The notes under the pieces were generated by a model, which saw nothing but the letters and a program-made list of their open reading frames with translations, had not been told where the DNA came from and did not search any database. A stretch of 64,000 bases of DNA. Source: an uncultured Odoribacter sp. Lineage in GTDB: Bacteria; Bacteroidota; Bacteroidia; Bacteroidales; Marinifilaceae. Below are positions 54,201-63,800 of the stretch, piece after piece; position 1 is the stretch's first letter; every line of letters begins with the position of its first letter. Location of the stretch: NCBI GenBank assembly GCA_910588375.1, contig CAJUQA010000011.1, positions 20,316-84,315 on the forward strand. Direction: 5' to 3'. A program made the translations under genes and the position numbers.

Positions 54201-57200
54201 CACATCTTCCCGTTGCACTTTAAACTGTGTAGCAACAGATATTGATTTTGTTTTTGATTTACCCTCTCCGTCAGCAACACCTCCCACGGTCCAGGTATAC
54301 TCTGTATTATCTCCGCCACTCGTAACCTCAACTCTTACCGAACTACCCGGACATACGGAACCATTATTTGCCGTTAACGTAATCGTCGGCAAATCATTCA
54401 CTATTACTTTCCGAGCCACCGAATCAACACAACCGTAAACGGAAGTTGCAATGACCTTATAGGTTGTACCTGTCGTATTAACCGTTGTTGTCGAAACAGA
54501 TTGAGTTGCACCGGTCATCGTTGAAGGTTCTTTCCACAAATAACTTACACCTTCCGTAAGTGATGTTGAAGCCGTTAAATTCAATGTCGAATTCAAACAA
54601 ACCGCCAAATCCCCCGTAACCCCTCCGTTAATTTTAACATCAGGAGTCGCACCGATAGTCAAATTTACAGTTCGATTTATAGATTTATTATCTGCATCCG
54701 TAAGTGTTACTCTTACCGGATAAACTCCAGGTGTCACCGTCGTTGCATCAAACGTCAACACCAAGGAATCCCCTTGTACGACTTGAGACAGAACGCCTGC
54801 TGCCGGAGGAATATTATCCCATGTATATGTATAAGGTGTAGTACCAAACTTAGCTTTAGCCCGCAAAACAGCCCCGCCACTCACATCAGCCATACAAACC
54901 GTATCTCCCTGCGCATAATCCCATGCCAACTGAAGAGCCGTATACGAAACTTGTACTGTAGCAGAATCCTTACATCCTTTTTGGGAAGATATTACCACCT
55001 GATATTTCGTCGGAGCCGTAGGTAGTAAAGACGGATTGAAAGTTGGCGTCGGCGAATTGCCCAATTGCGCTGCAACCGGACTCAACTGACTATAAGCGTA
55101 ATTTATAATGGGACCTGCATTTCCAGCAGAGCTACCTGTTGCTGTCAAGGTCAAACTTGAAGAAGAACCTTCAACAAAAGTAGCCGGATTAGCTGCCAAC
55201 CCCGGTCCCTGAATATAACCGCCTTCTGCGGTTTTAGAAGCTGTACCCGTACATCCTTTTGCATCCGATACAGTCAAAGTAAACGTATTCAATCCTTTCC
55301 CCAAAGTTGCTGACACTTGTGCGCCATTCGGCACATGCGTAGCACCTCCATGTGCCGCCGTCACACTCCATACATAATTAGAATAAGGAGACGTACCGCC
55401 TGATACGCTTGCAGACACAGTTACATCCGAACCGGCACAAAGATCGGCAATATTCGGAATAGTAACCGTAGGTTTCCTATTCAGTGCCACATTATATACA
55501 TCAGATTCCGTCTTACATCCTCCAACTTCAACCTCTACCTTATATGAGGCTGCAGCTGTAAAGGCCGGAGGTGTATAGGAAGTTGATGTTCCAACCTGAG
55601 TTCCACCAGCATCATACCATTTATAGGTAGCTCCTGCCACTCCGGTTACAGACAAGGTCGCGGTACTTCCTTCACACACTTCTGTCGGACCGGAAATAGT
55701 CGGTTTCGCCGGATTCGGATTCACCGTAGCTTTCAATTCCACCGTATCGGCACATCCCGTCGTAGCATTTTTCCCCACTACCCAAAATGATTTAGGCGAG
55801 TCGGCCAATGCCACTGTCTGAAGAGGCGCAGCGGTAACAGTACAATTCACATCGGAATAATAGGATAACGTCAAACCGTTTGCTCCTCCAAGCTGTGCAG
55901 AAGCCAAATCGACTTGAGTACCCTCACACTGAGGTACCGGTTGATTTGTTACAGACAAATTCGGTAGAGGATTCACCGTAACTGTAGCCGTAAAGTCAGC
56001 AGACTTACAATTTCCTTTTACAGATTTCACCCGATATGTGATTATACTCTGCGCATTTCCTGTATTTACAGGAGTAACTGTTACTGTATTAGCAGTCACC
56101 GCAGAACTCGGATTTACCCATTCCCAACTATCAGCTGTCAGTCCGGCAGCAGGTGTTGCCGTCAACGTAATAGTTTCACCGGAACAAACTGTTGTAGACG
56201 AAGCGACCAAAGTAGCTGTCGGCGCTTCATTCACCGTAATCTCCAACTCTGTCGTATCCAAACATCCCGCTGCCGATTTAGCGATAGCCTGATACTTCAT
56301 TGTAGCTGTAGGATTAGCCGTATAAGTTACATTACCAGATGAAAAACTATTAGTAGACGCCGATATACCCGCATCCGTTGAAGTTCCCACCGCATCCCAG
56401 GCATATTGGTTTGCTACATTTTCCGCATCTGTGATAGATAAGGTCAAAGGCGTACCTTTACAAATAGTCGTACCCGGATTGGCAGAAATCGTAATATCCG
56501 GTTTTGCATTCACGACAAACGAAAAAGTTGTTTCCGCCGTATTACCGGCAGCATCTGTTACCGTTGCTTTCACCGTATAATTTCCAGCAGGACAATTAGC
56601 TGCAATCTGTATGTCATCTCCACTTACCGTTGCATAGGCTGGATTAAAGGTACTTGCTCCCCCTCCATCTGTCAACGCTATCGTATAAGCTCCACTCGCA
56701 TCAGCATTCGTCACAGTTGCCACTGTACTTACATTTGAAATACTCCCCTCACAAATATTCGCCGCTATATCTGGAACAGAAATTTGTAATGTCGCATTTC
56801 CACCTAATGTTATATTTTCCTGCAAAAAATACTCCCACTGTCCTACATCCCAATTTCTTGTATCAACATCATCAGTACACTTATCCTTTACTTCAATAGA
56901 AAAAGAATATTTATCACTTGCAATAACACCATCTCCTCCAAAATCATCAAAATTCAAAAAAATAACATAACCATAATCTGTCGCTTGTAAAAAAGATTTC
57001 TGAGTTGGTGTTGGATTTCCATCTTTATCAATATTACCAACCGTATAAGTTGTTTCCGTCGCATATACCCCTGGTACTAACCAATTAGTAGTCTGTACTT
57101 TTACAAAATAAGTTATACAACTTATATTAGATTCCGATGTCAAAATCGGAAACGTTAAATAAGCTCCATCATTCTTACTTGCAGCACCATTATGTCCTCC

Positions 57201-57278
57201 ATCAACAGGAATAATCGTCTGAGCAAACAAATTGCATGTAATTAAAAAGCACGCCAGTATAACAAATACTTTTCTCAT
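50697..57278 (-). CDS. Giant Ig/PKD-repeat surface protein without a known sorting domain
   Basis: A 2,193-residue protein. The signal peptide (residues 1-20) ends FAQ. An N-terminal domain (to about 170) is followed by some 20 Ig/PKD-like domains of 80-95 residues, most with two cysteines (AICLN-, VCPGS-, VCENE-type starts). A fibronectin-III-like domain follows (VIWTPSNVADGYTVWSRRWD), and then two copies of a C-terminal module (from about residue 2010, TSKGVVTSVDILEML, and the last 85 residues), ending YIWK. No type A or B T9SS domain is seen. It starts directly at the stop of the upstream gene (TAGATG) and overlaps the next. Confidence 0.85.
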   Translation of the reverse strand: MRKVFVILACFLITCNLFAQTIIPVDGGHNGAASKNDGAYLTFPILTSESNISCITYFVKVQTTNWLVPGVYATETTYTVGNIDKDGNPTPTQKSFLQATDYGYVIFLNFDDFGGDGVIASDKYSFSIEVKDKCTDDVDTRNWDVGQWEYFLQENITLGGNATLQISVPDIAANICEGSISNVSTVATVTNADASGAYTIALTDGGGASTFNPAYATVSGDDIQIAANCPAGNYTVKATVTDAAGNTAETTFSFVVNAKPDITISANPGTTICKGTPLTLSITDAENVANQYAWDAVGTSTDAGISASTNSFSSGNVTYTANPTATMKYQAIAKSAAGCLDTTELEITVNEAPTATLVASSTTVCSGETITLTATPAAGLTADSWEWVNPSSAVTANTVTVTPVNTGNAQSIITYRVKSVKGNCKSADFTATVTVNPLPNLSVTNQPVPQCEGTQVDLASAQLGGANGLTLSYYSDVNCTVTAAPLQTVALADSPKSFWVVGKNATTGCADTVELKATVNPNPAKPTISGPTEVCEGSTATLSVTGVAGATYKWYDAGGTQVGTSTSYTPPAFTAAASYKVEVEVGGCKTESDVYNVALNRKPTVTIPNIADLCAGSDVTVSASVSGGTSPYSNYVWSVTAAHGGATHVPNGAQVSATLGKGLNTFTLTVSDAKGCTGTASKTAEGGYIQGPGLAANPATFVEGSSSSLTLTATGSSAGNAGPIINYAYSQLSPVAAQLGNSPTPTFNPSLLPTAPTKYQVVISSQKGCKDSATVQVSYTALQLAWDYAQGDTVCMADVSGGAVLRAKAKFGTTPYTYTWDNIPPAAGVLSQVVQGDSLVLTFDATTVTPGVYPVRVTLTDADNKSINRTVNLTIGATPDVKINGGVTGDLAVCLNSTLNLTASTSLTEGVSYLWKEPSTMTGATQSVSTTTVNTTGTTYKVIATSVYGCVDSVARKVIVNDLPTITLTANNGSVCPGSSVRVEVTSGGDNTEYTWTVGGVADGEGKSKTKSISVATQFKVQREDVNGCISTADTTIQVYVPQVLILSEDQTVCSEPAPTLTLTASGLTASSVLGSGEYTWSSTDGQVSGNQTSVTVTPTATTTYYVGGTDVHGCEVARDSIVVTVDQMPTFNLDLHRLSACGSVKLYDAVGTVNPGGATLKYGSTPNFTGGTVFTSTSTLSASGLYYVRAENGMCKSAEDTVRVNILTAPQLKLLAATMETCEPDSVDLATNIDWTSNGTTFDAMNLTYWEGTPGTGTQLASTKVYPGVTTREYWVQGASDGCPSQQEKITVTIHPKPVLEISVNDTEVCTPTADLNVAVNAKDGLAVTKTYFSDAAYTNPVAAAVPTGTYYVIGETAAGCKDSIEVTVRVKPHPVVTLTAPADKVCENETVSLTVNGGATGDTYSWKVDGSPATETSATFTSAALTASTSIEVTVTNTEGCTTVLDTTIGIYTSSVDLVADGNCLGETVTITATLTGDGNATGYSWTGATQTATANEATLTLTSTGQTVEVEVTTDKGCKVKGMKEFTGRLCGVLVVEAPDTTLCLSGDAMVLTAHSFGGAVTDWTWTQIGGTAISPLTYTDSVLTLPSTIALGTYQFEVSVNGGVAKDTAEVTVQQGVTITSLRALDSCSSVVNLQVVAVNSTSYDWDVVSGNGIGYNIPGSPDKWELHLDGGHTEYTVAVKASNGVCEAHDTLTGRILDAGLDLAFRGNDTCGTNIELPIRYSVQGGSGDIVAKYAYQTLDGTLTRDSIRITPPAQVSISAVEPGIYVLTGIYAINAPGCVVTVNDTLKIGALPEVELDENCLALHKDSTFNLNIANSGDFDYIWSVSESSDGVAWTAGGPGDGTTASTLNGSMEDKDLQYIITATDRNLPQCKASDTAHIYRIPDAPVIDIDTIGDRYHAQVIWTPSNVADGYTVWSRRWDPYCLTTAYTGDTIYHAEPTGTNIPDTSWPEPNMDSLKFFYVTADINVCGSWYNSLSSTDTVGYKLDLLEQSAISGTHNNHIAWMFDMTSKGVVTSVDILEMLSSDLVIRSWDINEQGWVSQTYKNPLFDYFGGDKYVGKFDLNVGGVYQIDAAVYVGQVMQYGKLGEYLHQSLTPSTIRGTHNNMNTLPFHKTSLLKTNEILEEITTSVITVVRKWDMQQQDWLLQTYINPLFEHFGGDKYIGVEPIYPGEVMQLDFINTYGSYIWK

Positions 57279-57885
57279 CTATTTACTCCAAAATAAATTT
57301 GTACTATTTACAACAATTCTAAGTGGTAACCATGGATATCCACTAATAGGAACTCCTCCTGTATGAATCCAACTCGCATTTCCTCCTACTACAATCCTCG
57401 TTGATATACTATTCCAATCCTGATTAACACTAAATCTATAGCGAGCAACAGAATTTACATCCAATATTTGCTCCCCAATATCCATTAAGAACTGAGCACC
57501 ATACATTCCCAATGGAAATAATATATAATTATATCCTGTCATACCTGCCATTGGAAGTGGTTTCAAATCATATACAAATCTCGAAGGTAATTTCCCATAT
57601 AGTAACAACTCATAATCAGACGCATCATTTTGCATAACAACACGATAAACCTTCCCTGGCTCTAAAACAAATGCACTACCATATGAACCATAAATCCAAT
57701 AATCATTACCAGCAACCCAATTATACGTCGTCTGTTTTTCAGTCCAATCTTGATCTTCAAAAGTAAAATCACCTATAGAACTAACTTTACACTTCCCAGA
57801 AATATTACGTCCAACAAATTTTATAAAATCTTGACTATTCACAAGTCCCTTAGACGACATATCAAAAGGATATGAAATAAAATTA
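57279..57885 (-). other. Tandem C-terminal module (two copies) of the partial giant protein
   Basis: Copy A has PFDMSSKGLVNSQDFIKFVG, EDQDWTEKQTTYNWVAGNDY and LEPGKVYRVVMQND. The more diverged copy B has FPLGMYGAQFLMDIGEQI, SVARYRFSVNQDWNSISTRI and a final aromatic strand. Order and spacing match the pair at the end of the 2,193-residue protein, including an aromatic-Lys last residue pattern (FWSK and YIWK). Confidence 0.65.
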
Positions 57886-60800
57886 AAACGCTTACTATTT
57901 ACATTTCCAGAAGCCACAATTAATCCTTGTTTAAAATACCCCACAGTATCACTGGAATGAGAGTAATAACTTTGACCTAATTCAGCGATATATCGGCTTG
58001 CATTGGCGTAGAAGAATTCCAAAGTATCATTTGAAATATCCACCATATACTTATCCAAATTTGCTAAAGACATAGCACGCGGCGTATATTGCGTTGCCAC
58101 TGCATAACCATCCCACTTCACTCCCATAATCCGGACAGAATCCGCCTGTTCCAATCCCGGTTGCGTATGATCCCACACCAAAAGGATATTTCCCGTAATA
58201 GAATCCTTATCAATATCCAAAGCAATTGAATCCGGTATGATATATGCCCGCACTGTATCTGTCGCAGCACATACCGCATTCTGCGAACTACTTGCCTTAA
58301 ATACATATTCCACGTCCTCCGTTAACGGTTTGGACTGCATCGTCAACTGGGTATCCGAGCCGTCTATCTTACCCGAGGGTGTTGAAGTCCATTGATAAGT
58401 AAACGAACCGTTCAATAATTGAGCTGTCTGATCCACATGCAAAGTGAATACACTATCCCGATATTGAGCAAAGGACGGTTCCAAAATACGGACTGCCGGC
58501 ATTTCACCTATCGTAGCATCTATTTCCGCCGTATCGGATACACAACCATTAGCTGCTTCCGCATATACCATCACCGTATGCTGACCGGTCAAAGACAATA
58601 TCAACATACTATCCGTTGTTGCCAGCGGACTACCACCATCCAAACGCCACGTGTATCCAATCACGGGTTCTCCGGAATTCGTCACTTTAATCGTATCGTT
58701 CTGACAATCCCAACGGCCACTCAATGTCAACAACGGTGCATACGCATCATTTACTTTCACATTCACTCTTGCAGCAGCCTGTTTGCCATTCGCACCCGTT
58801 ACCAAAACAGCGTATGCGTAATCACCGGCAACCACCGGTTTAAAGACAACCGAAGCCGTATCCGTTCTACCAACCAACAAATCCGTCGGCATCCAGGCGT
58901 AAGTTGCCCCTTGTGCCGAACCACATGTAATCTCGGCAGTCCACGTCTCCGTATTGTTCAAACATATCGTATCTGTCTCCGGTTCCGCTTTCACACACAA
59001 ACCGTCGATATTGTCAATAATGACTTCGGCTGTATCCGGTAAACTGACACAATTATCAGCATCCGTTACATACAACTGATAAGAGGCAGGCACATTCAAC
59101 GGTTTGGTCTGTGGATATTGATAAGCCGTATCGGCAAGCGTCGCCAAACCGGATGCCGGGGACCAATGCCAATCATAGTCAGCCACAGTCGTACCTCCGG
59201 TACCCATGGTTGTAATGCTTCCTAATAAAACCGTACTGTTGCCCGCTTGTATCGTCATATCCGGTCCTGCACTGATTATCGGAGCCGTATGTGTAGGATC
59301 CTGCACCAACGTCGTGATTGAATCCGTACCCTCCATTCCGGACTGATCCATCACTTTCACACTATATTTATCCACATCGGCATAAGCAACCCATAACGTG
59401 TCGCTCAATCCATTTATACGGGGCGAATTTATTAAAATTCCGTCTTTATACCAAGAGTATTCAAAATTCAATTGCCCACCGGCTGCATTAGCAACCAACA
59501 TGGCAGCACCGCCCTGACACACTTGGTCTCCGTAGGGAGAAGTCAATGAAACGAGCAAACTGTTACCCATCACAACAAGGTCTTTCTCCAAAGTATCACT
59601 CGGACAACCGTTGGCATCCGTAGCAAACACCTTCATCGTATAATTAGCCGGAGTTTCCACCAATACATTATAATTACTGATTATCCCCTGCTCAACCGAA
59701 TCTTTCGGTAAAGTACCGAACCAATGATAAATATACTCGTTGTCTGTACCGACAACAATCGGTGCACCTCCCGTAGCCTGTACACTCGCAGAAAGATAAG
59801 CCGTATCGTTCACCAGATAATTCGGAGACTGAGGCGCAACCACCCAATTCAACAGAGAAGGACGTCCGAATACTTCCCCTGACAATGTACGGGTCATATC
59901 ACATACCGTTCCATTAGAAGCCGTTACCGTAATGGTATAAGCTCCCGCAGTTGAAATCGTATAAGTCGCCGAATTAAATGCAGTCTGTTCTGCTGTCGCA
60001 ATACCGGCCGGTATCGTAGACCAAGTATAATTCTGGGTTGCACCGACACCGGTTGCCACCACTTTCCCGATACCGCAACTATCCGTTATAGCCAAATTCA
60101 ATGACGGAGTCGGTTGCAAATCTACCGTAATTTGTTGGGCAGAAGCACTACATGCCCCCAATTTTCCAGTCACTTCATATGTATGCTGTCCCGTCAATGT
60201 AACAACAAATATACTATCGGTACAACTGATTACCGAACCGTCTTCTTTCCATTCGTAAGAAGATGCAAAGTTTGTCGCACCACTCGGATAAACGACTTTC
60301 AAGGTATCGTATTGACAATCATGCGTTCCGCTCTTCACTAAATCAAATTTCGGAGCTTCAGAAGACTGTACGTGAATATCCGCTTTTAATGCCGCAACTT
60401 TATCACCATCTTTCACCTGAACCACAAAGGTATAATCCCCTGCAGCCGTCGGCACAAAATGTGCGGAATCTTTTCTCACTTCCAATTCCGCCATGGAAGG
60501 CATCCAAGTATACGTAGCCGATGCACTCAATGCATTCATCGCTTCCCGAACCACCATCCAAACATCATTGCCCAAACACAAGGTATCAACAATCGGATCA
60601 AGACTTAAATGCAAACCGTCCGGCGTAACATTTACCACCGTCGTATCCGGCAAACTGACACAATTATTATCGTCCGTCACATACAACTGATATTCCTGTT
60701 GCGCAGTAAGCGCCTTCGTCAAAGGATACTGTTTATCCGCTTCCGTAGCAGAATTCAACATATTGGCAGGCGTCCACAACCATGCCTGAATATTCGTTCC

Positions 60801-63800
60801 GCCCCCCAACAAAACCGTCTGTGATCCGCTGGCAATCGTCATATCAGGCCCCGCATCGGCAGGCGTTGCAGTCAACGTAGGACTTATGGTCAATTGTACC
60901 GTATCACTTCCTAATCCCAATGGATTACCACTATCTTTTACTTTCACATAATAAGCAGATGCAACTGTAGGCGCAACAATCAACTGATCCGTAGAACCGC
61001 CGTTCGTTACCACCCGAATCGGATTAGGCTGTCCTGCCAAATACCATTCATATGTATAGCCGGCCGTACCTCCACTCACTGTTGCTTCCAGTATTGCAGA
61101 ACCGTCCTGACAGACTACCGTACCATATACCGAGGTCAAATCCACATCCAAAGGCGTATATCCCGTTACTGTAATATCATGTTCAATCGTATCACTGACA
61201 CATCCCATATCATCCACCGCATAAATGGCAAAATGATAAGCCATATCTGCCGCGGGGAACTGGAAGCGGTTATTATCCGTACCAAACCAAGTCAGATTAT
61301 ACGGAGAAACTTTTTCATATACATACGGAGCGGTTCCGCCCGTAGCCTGAGCCGTTCCCTGAATAATAGTACCTACAGATACCGGACCTTGGGTAATCGT
61401 CGGCAATGAAATCGTCACTTTATGAATATCCGTAGTCACCGTATCAATATCAGATTTACACTCGCCGGCAACAGCCACCACCTTCACATGGTGAACTCCC
61501 GTAGTCGCCATAACAAATTCCGCACCAGTAATTCCTGTCTGTAAAACCCCATCTACATACCATTCATAAGAATCAGGCACTATACTTCCTGCGGCCAAAT
61601 AAGCTTTTAACGTATCACCCAAACAATATACCGGATTCAAATCCTCCAAAACAGGAGCCTGATCGGTTCCGACATGAATGCTGACGCTCGCCGTCTTTTC
61701 AACTCCGTTTACATCTTTCGTCTTCACATTGAAAGTATAATCCCCTGCTGCCGTAGAAGTAAATACGGGCGTTGCAGAAGTAGTATCATCCAATCCTGCA
61801 GCCGGAGACCAAGCATATGATACCGGAATATAATCGGCAGGAGCAGTAACACTCAATTGTGAGGTATTAGCCGTACAAATCGTATCCGGAATTGCGACGG
61901 CAATAATATCCGTCACCGAATCGCACGCCACTATCGTGAAATGAGCCGTATCGCTCTTACAACCATCCATGGGTTCCTGTGCCATTACACCATAATTTCC
62001 AGGCTGGGCATTGAAAACAATGGCCGGATTACCTGTAGCAAACAGATTGCCGTCACCGTCAAACCATTTCACAACTGCCCCCCAATCGGAAAGTGATGTC
62101 AACGAAACCGTTACATTCACGCTACAATTATCCCATGTCGGTCTAATTCCTAAAGCCAAGTTAGATTGGTTCGTCTTGACATTGAACGTCTGTTCCACCG
62201 CATTGGCACATCCCTGTCCCGTTACCCGTACCTTATATTGACCGTCTGAAGCATTGTTGACAATACCCGGATTTCCTACAGCCACCAAATTACCGGCAGC
62301 ATTCAGCCATTCTATGCGTGCACTCCAGTCACTCAATGACAACAATTGCAATGTCACTAAATCCGTACAACTAGCATATCCGTCCGGATTCAACGTAATT
62401 ACCGGAGGCGTATTCACTTTCACTTCAAACTCCAGCGTATCGCTGTTACATCCGGCAGACGCACCTTCCGCATAGACATAATAAGTACCATTAGCCCATA
62501 TTGGAGCCACTACCGGATTACCCGTAGCCACTACCGTACTCATATCCCCGGCTAACCATTTCACTGTTGCCCCGGCGTCACTTAATGAACTCAACTGAAA
62601 AGTGACAGAAGTATCACAGGAAGTTAACAGCGGTTCAACTGTTATTACCGGAACTGAGTTTGTCGATACATTAAACGGTATGGTATCACTCTGGCAGTTA
62701 CTTCCAACAGCCACAACATAATGTATCCCGTTATCAGCCACCGGTTCTGTAATCCTCAAAGGATCTCCCGTTCCCAAAAGTTGTTTCCGGGTACCCAGCC
62801 AATGTACTGTCGCAGTCAAATCACTCAATGAAGTTAAGCTCAGCGTAACATCCTGCGTACAGCTTGAAAAACCTGTTACATTGACAGATAGTTCCGGATC
62901 CGTCTGCGGGCGTACCACTACTGGTAGGGTATCACCGCATCCAGCACCCAAAACACTAACATAATAGGTACCATCAACTATAACATTTGTTATCGTAAAC
63001 GGATTAGCATTCCCTAATGCCGTTGTTCTATCTTTATCCAACCAGGTAACAATCGCCGAAGGATCCGTCAAACCGGTATATGAAACCATCACATCATTGC
63101 CACAGGAAGTATACTGAGGCTGTAAAGTAAGTGTCGGTTTTGTTCCGAGCTGCACATTCACTGCCATCGTATCACTTGTACAACCGGGCTGAGTACCGGC
63201 GGCATAAACGTAATAAGTTCCGGCAGAAGTAACGGTCGTGGAAGACAAAATATTCTTCGTATCATCCAACCATTTCAACGTAGCACTATAGTCGCTACTG
63301 GTTGCTGTTAATGTCAAACTATTACCACAAGTTGTCTGTGGATCAGAAACCGTGATAAGCGGTCTCGTGCCGAGTTGAACCTCTACTGCAATCGTGTCGC
63401 TCACACAGCCCCCACCATCAGCATACACATAGTAAGTACCGGAAGTGGAAACAGTCATGGAAGGCAAAACTGCTTTACTACTATTCAACCATTTCAACGT
63501 AGCACTGTTATCACTGCAAGTGGCTGTCAAAGCCAAACTATTTTCACAACTCGTCAATGTATCGGGAACCGTAATCACGGGACGAGTATTTAATTCTACA
63601 GCAACAGGCAATGTATCGCTCATACAACCTGTGCCGCCATCGGCATATACATAATAAGTACCCGCATCTGTAATCGTCGTGGAAGACAAGATTCCCTTAC
63701 TACTATTCAACCATTTCAAGGTTGCGCTATTATCGCTACAAGTAGCACTTAAAGTAAGTTGGTTGTCGCAACTCGTCAAAGGTGAAGTTACAGTAATAAT

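Noticed and set aside
58419..59042. A 207-codon frame antisense to the partial giant protein
   Set aside because: Arg/His/Cys/Ile-rich shadow of Thr/Val-rich repeat coding; no start signal or homology visible. Similar shadows occur at 51849-52268 and 46177-46566.
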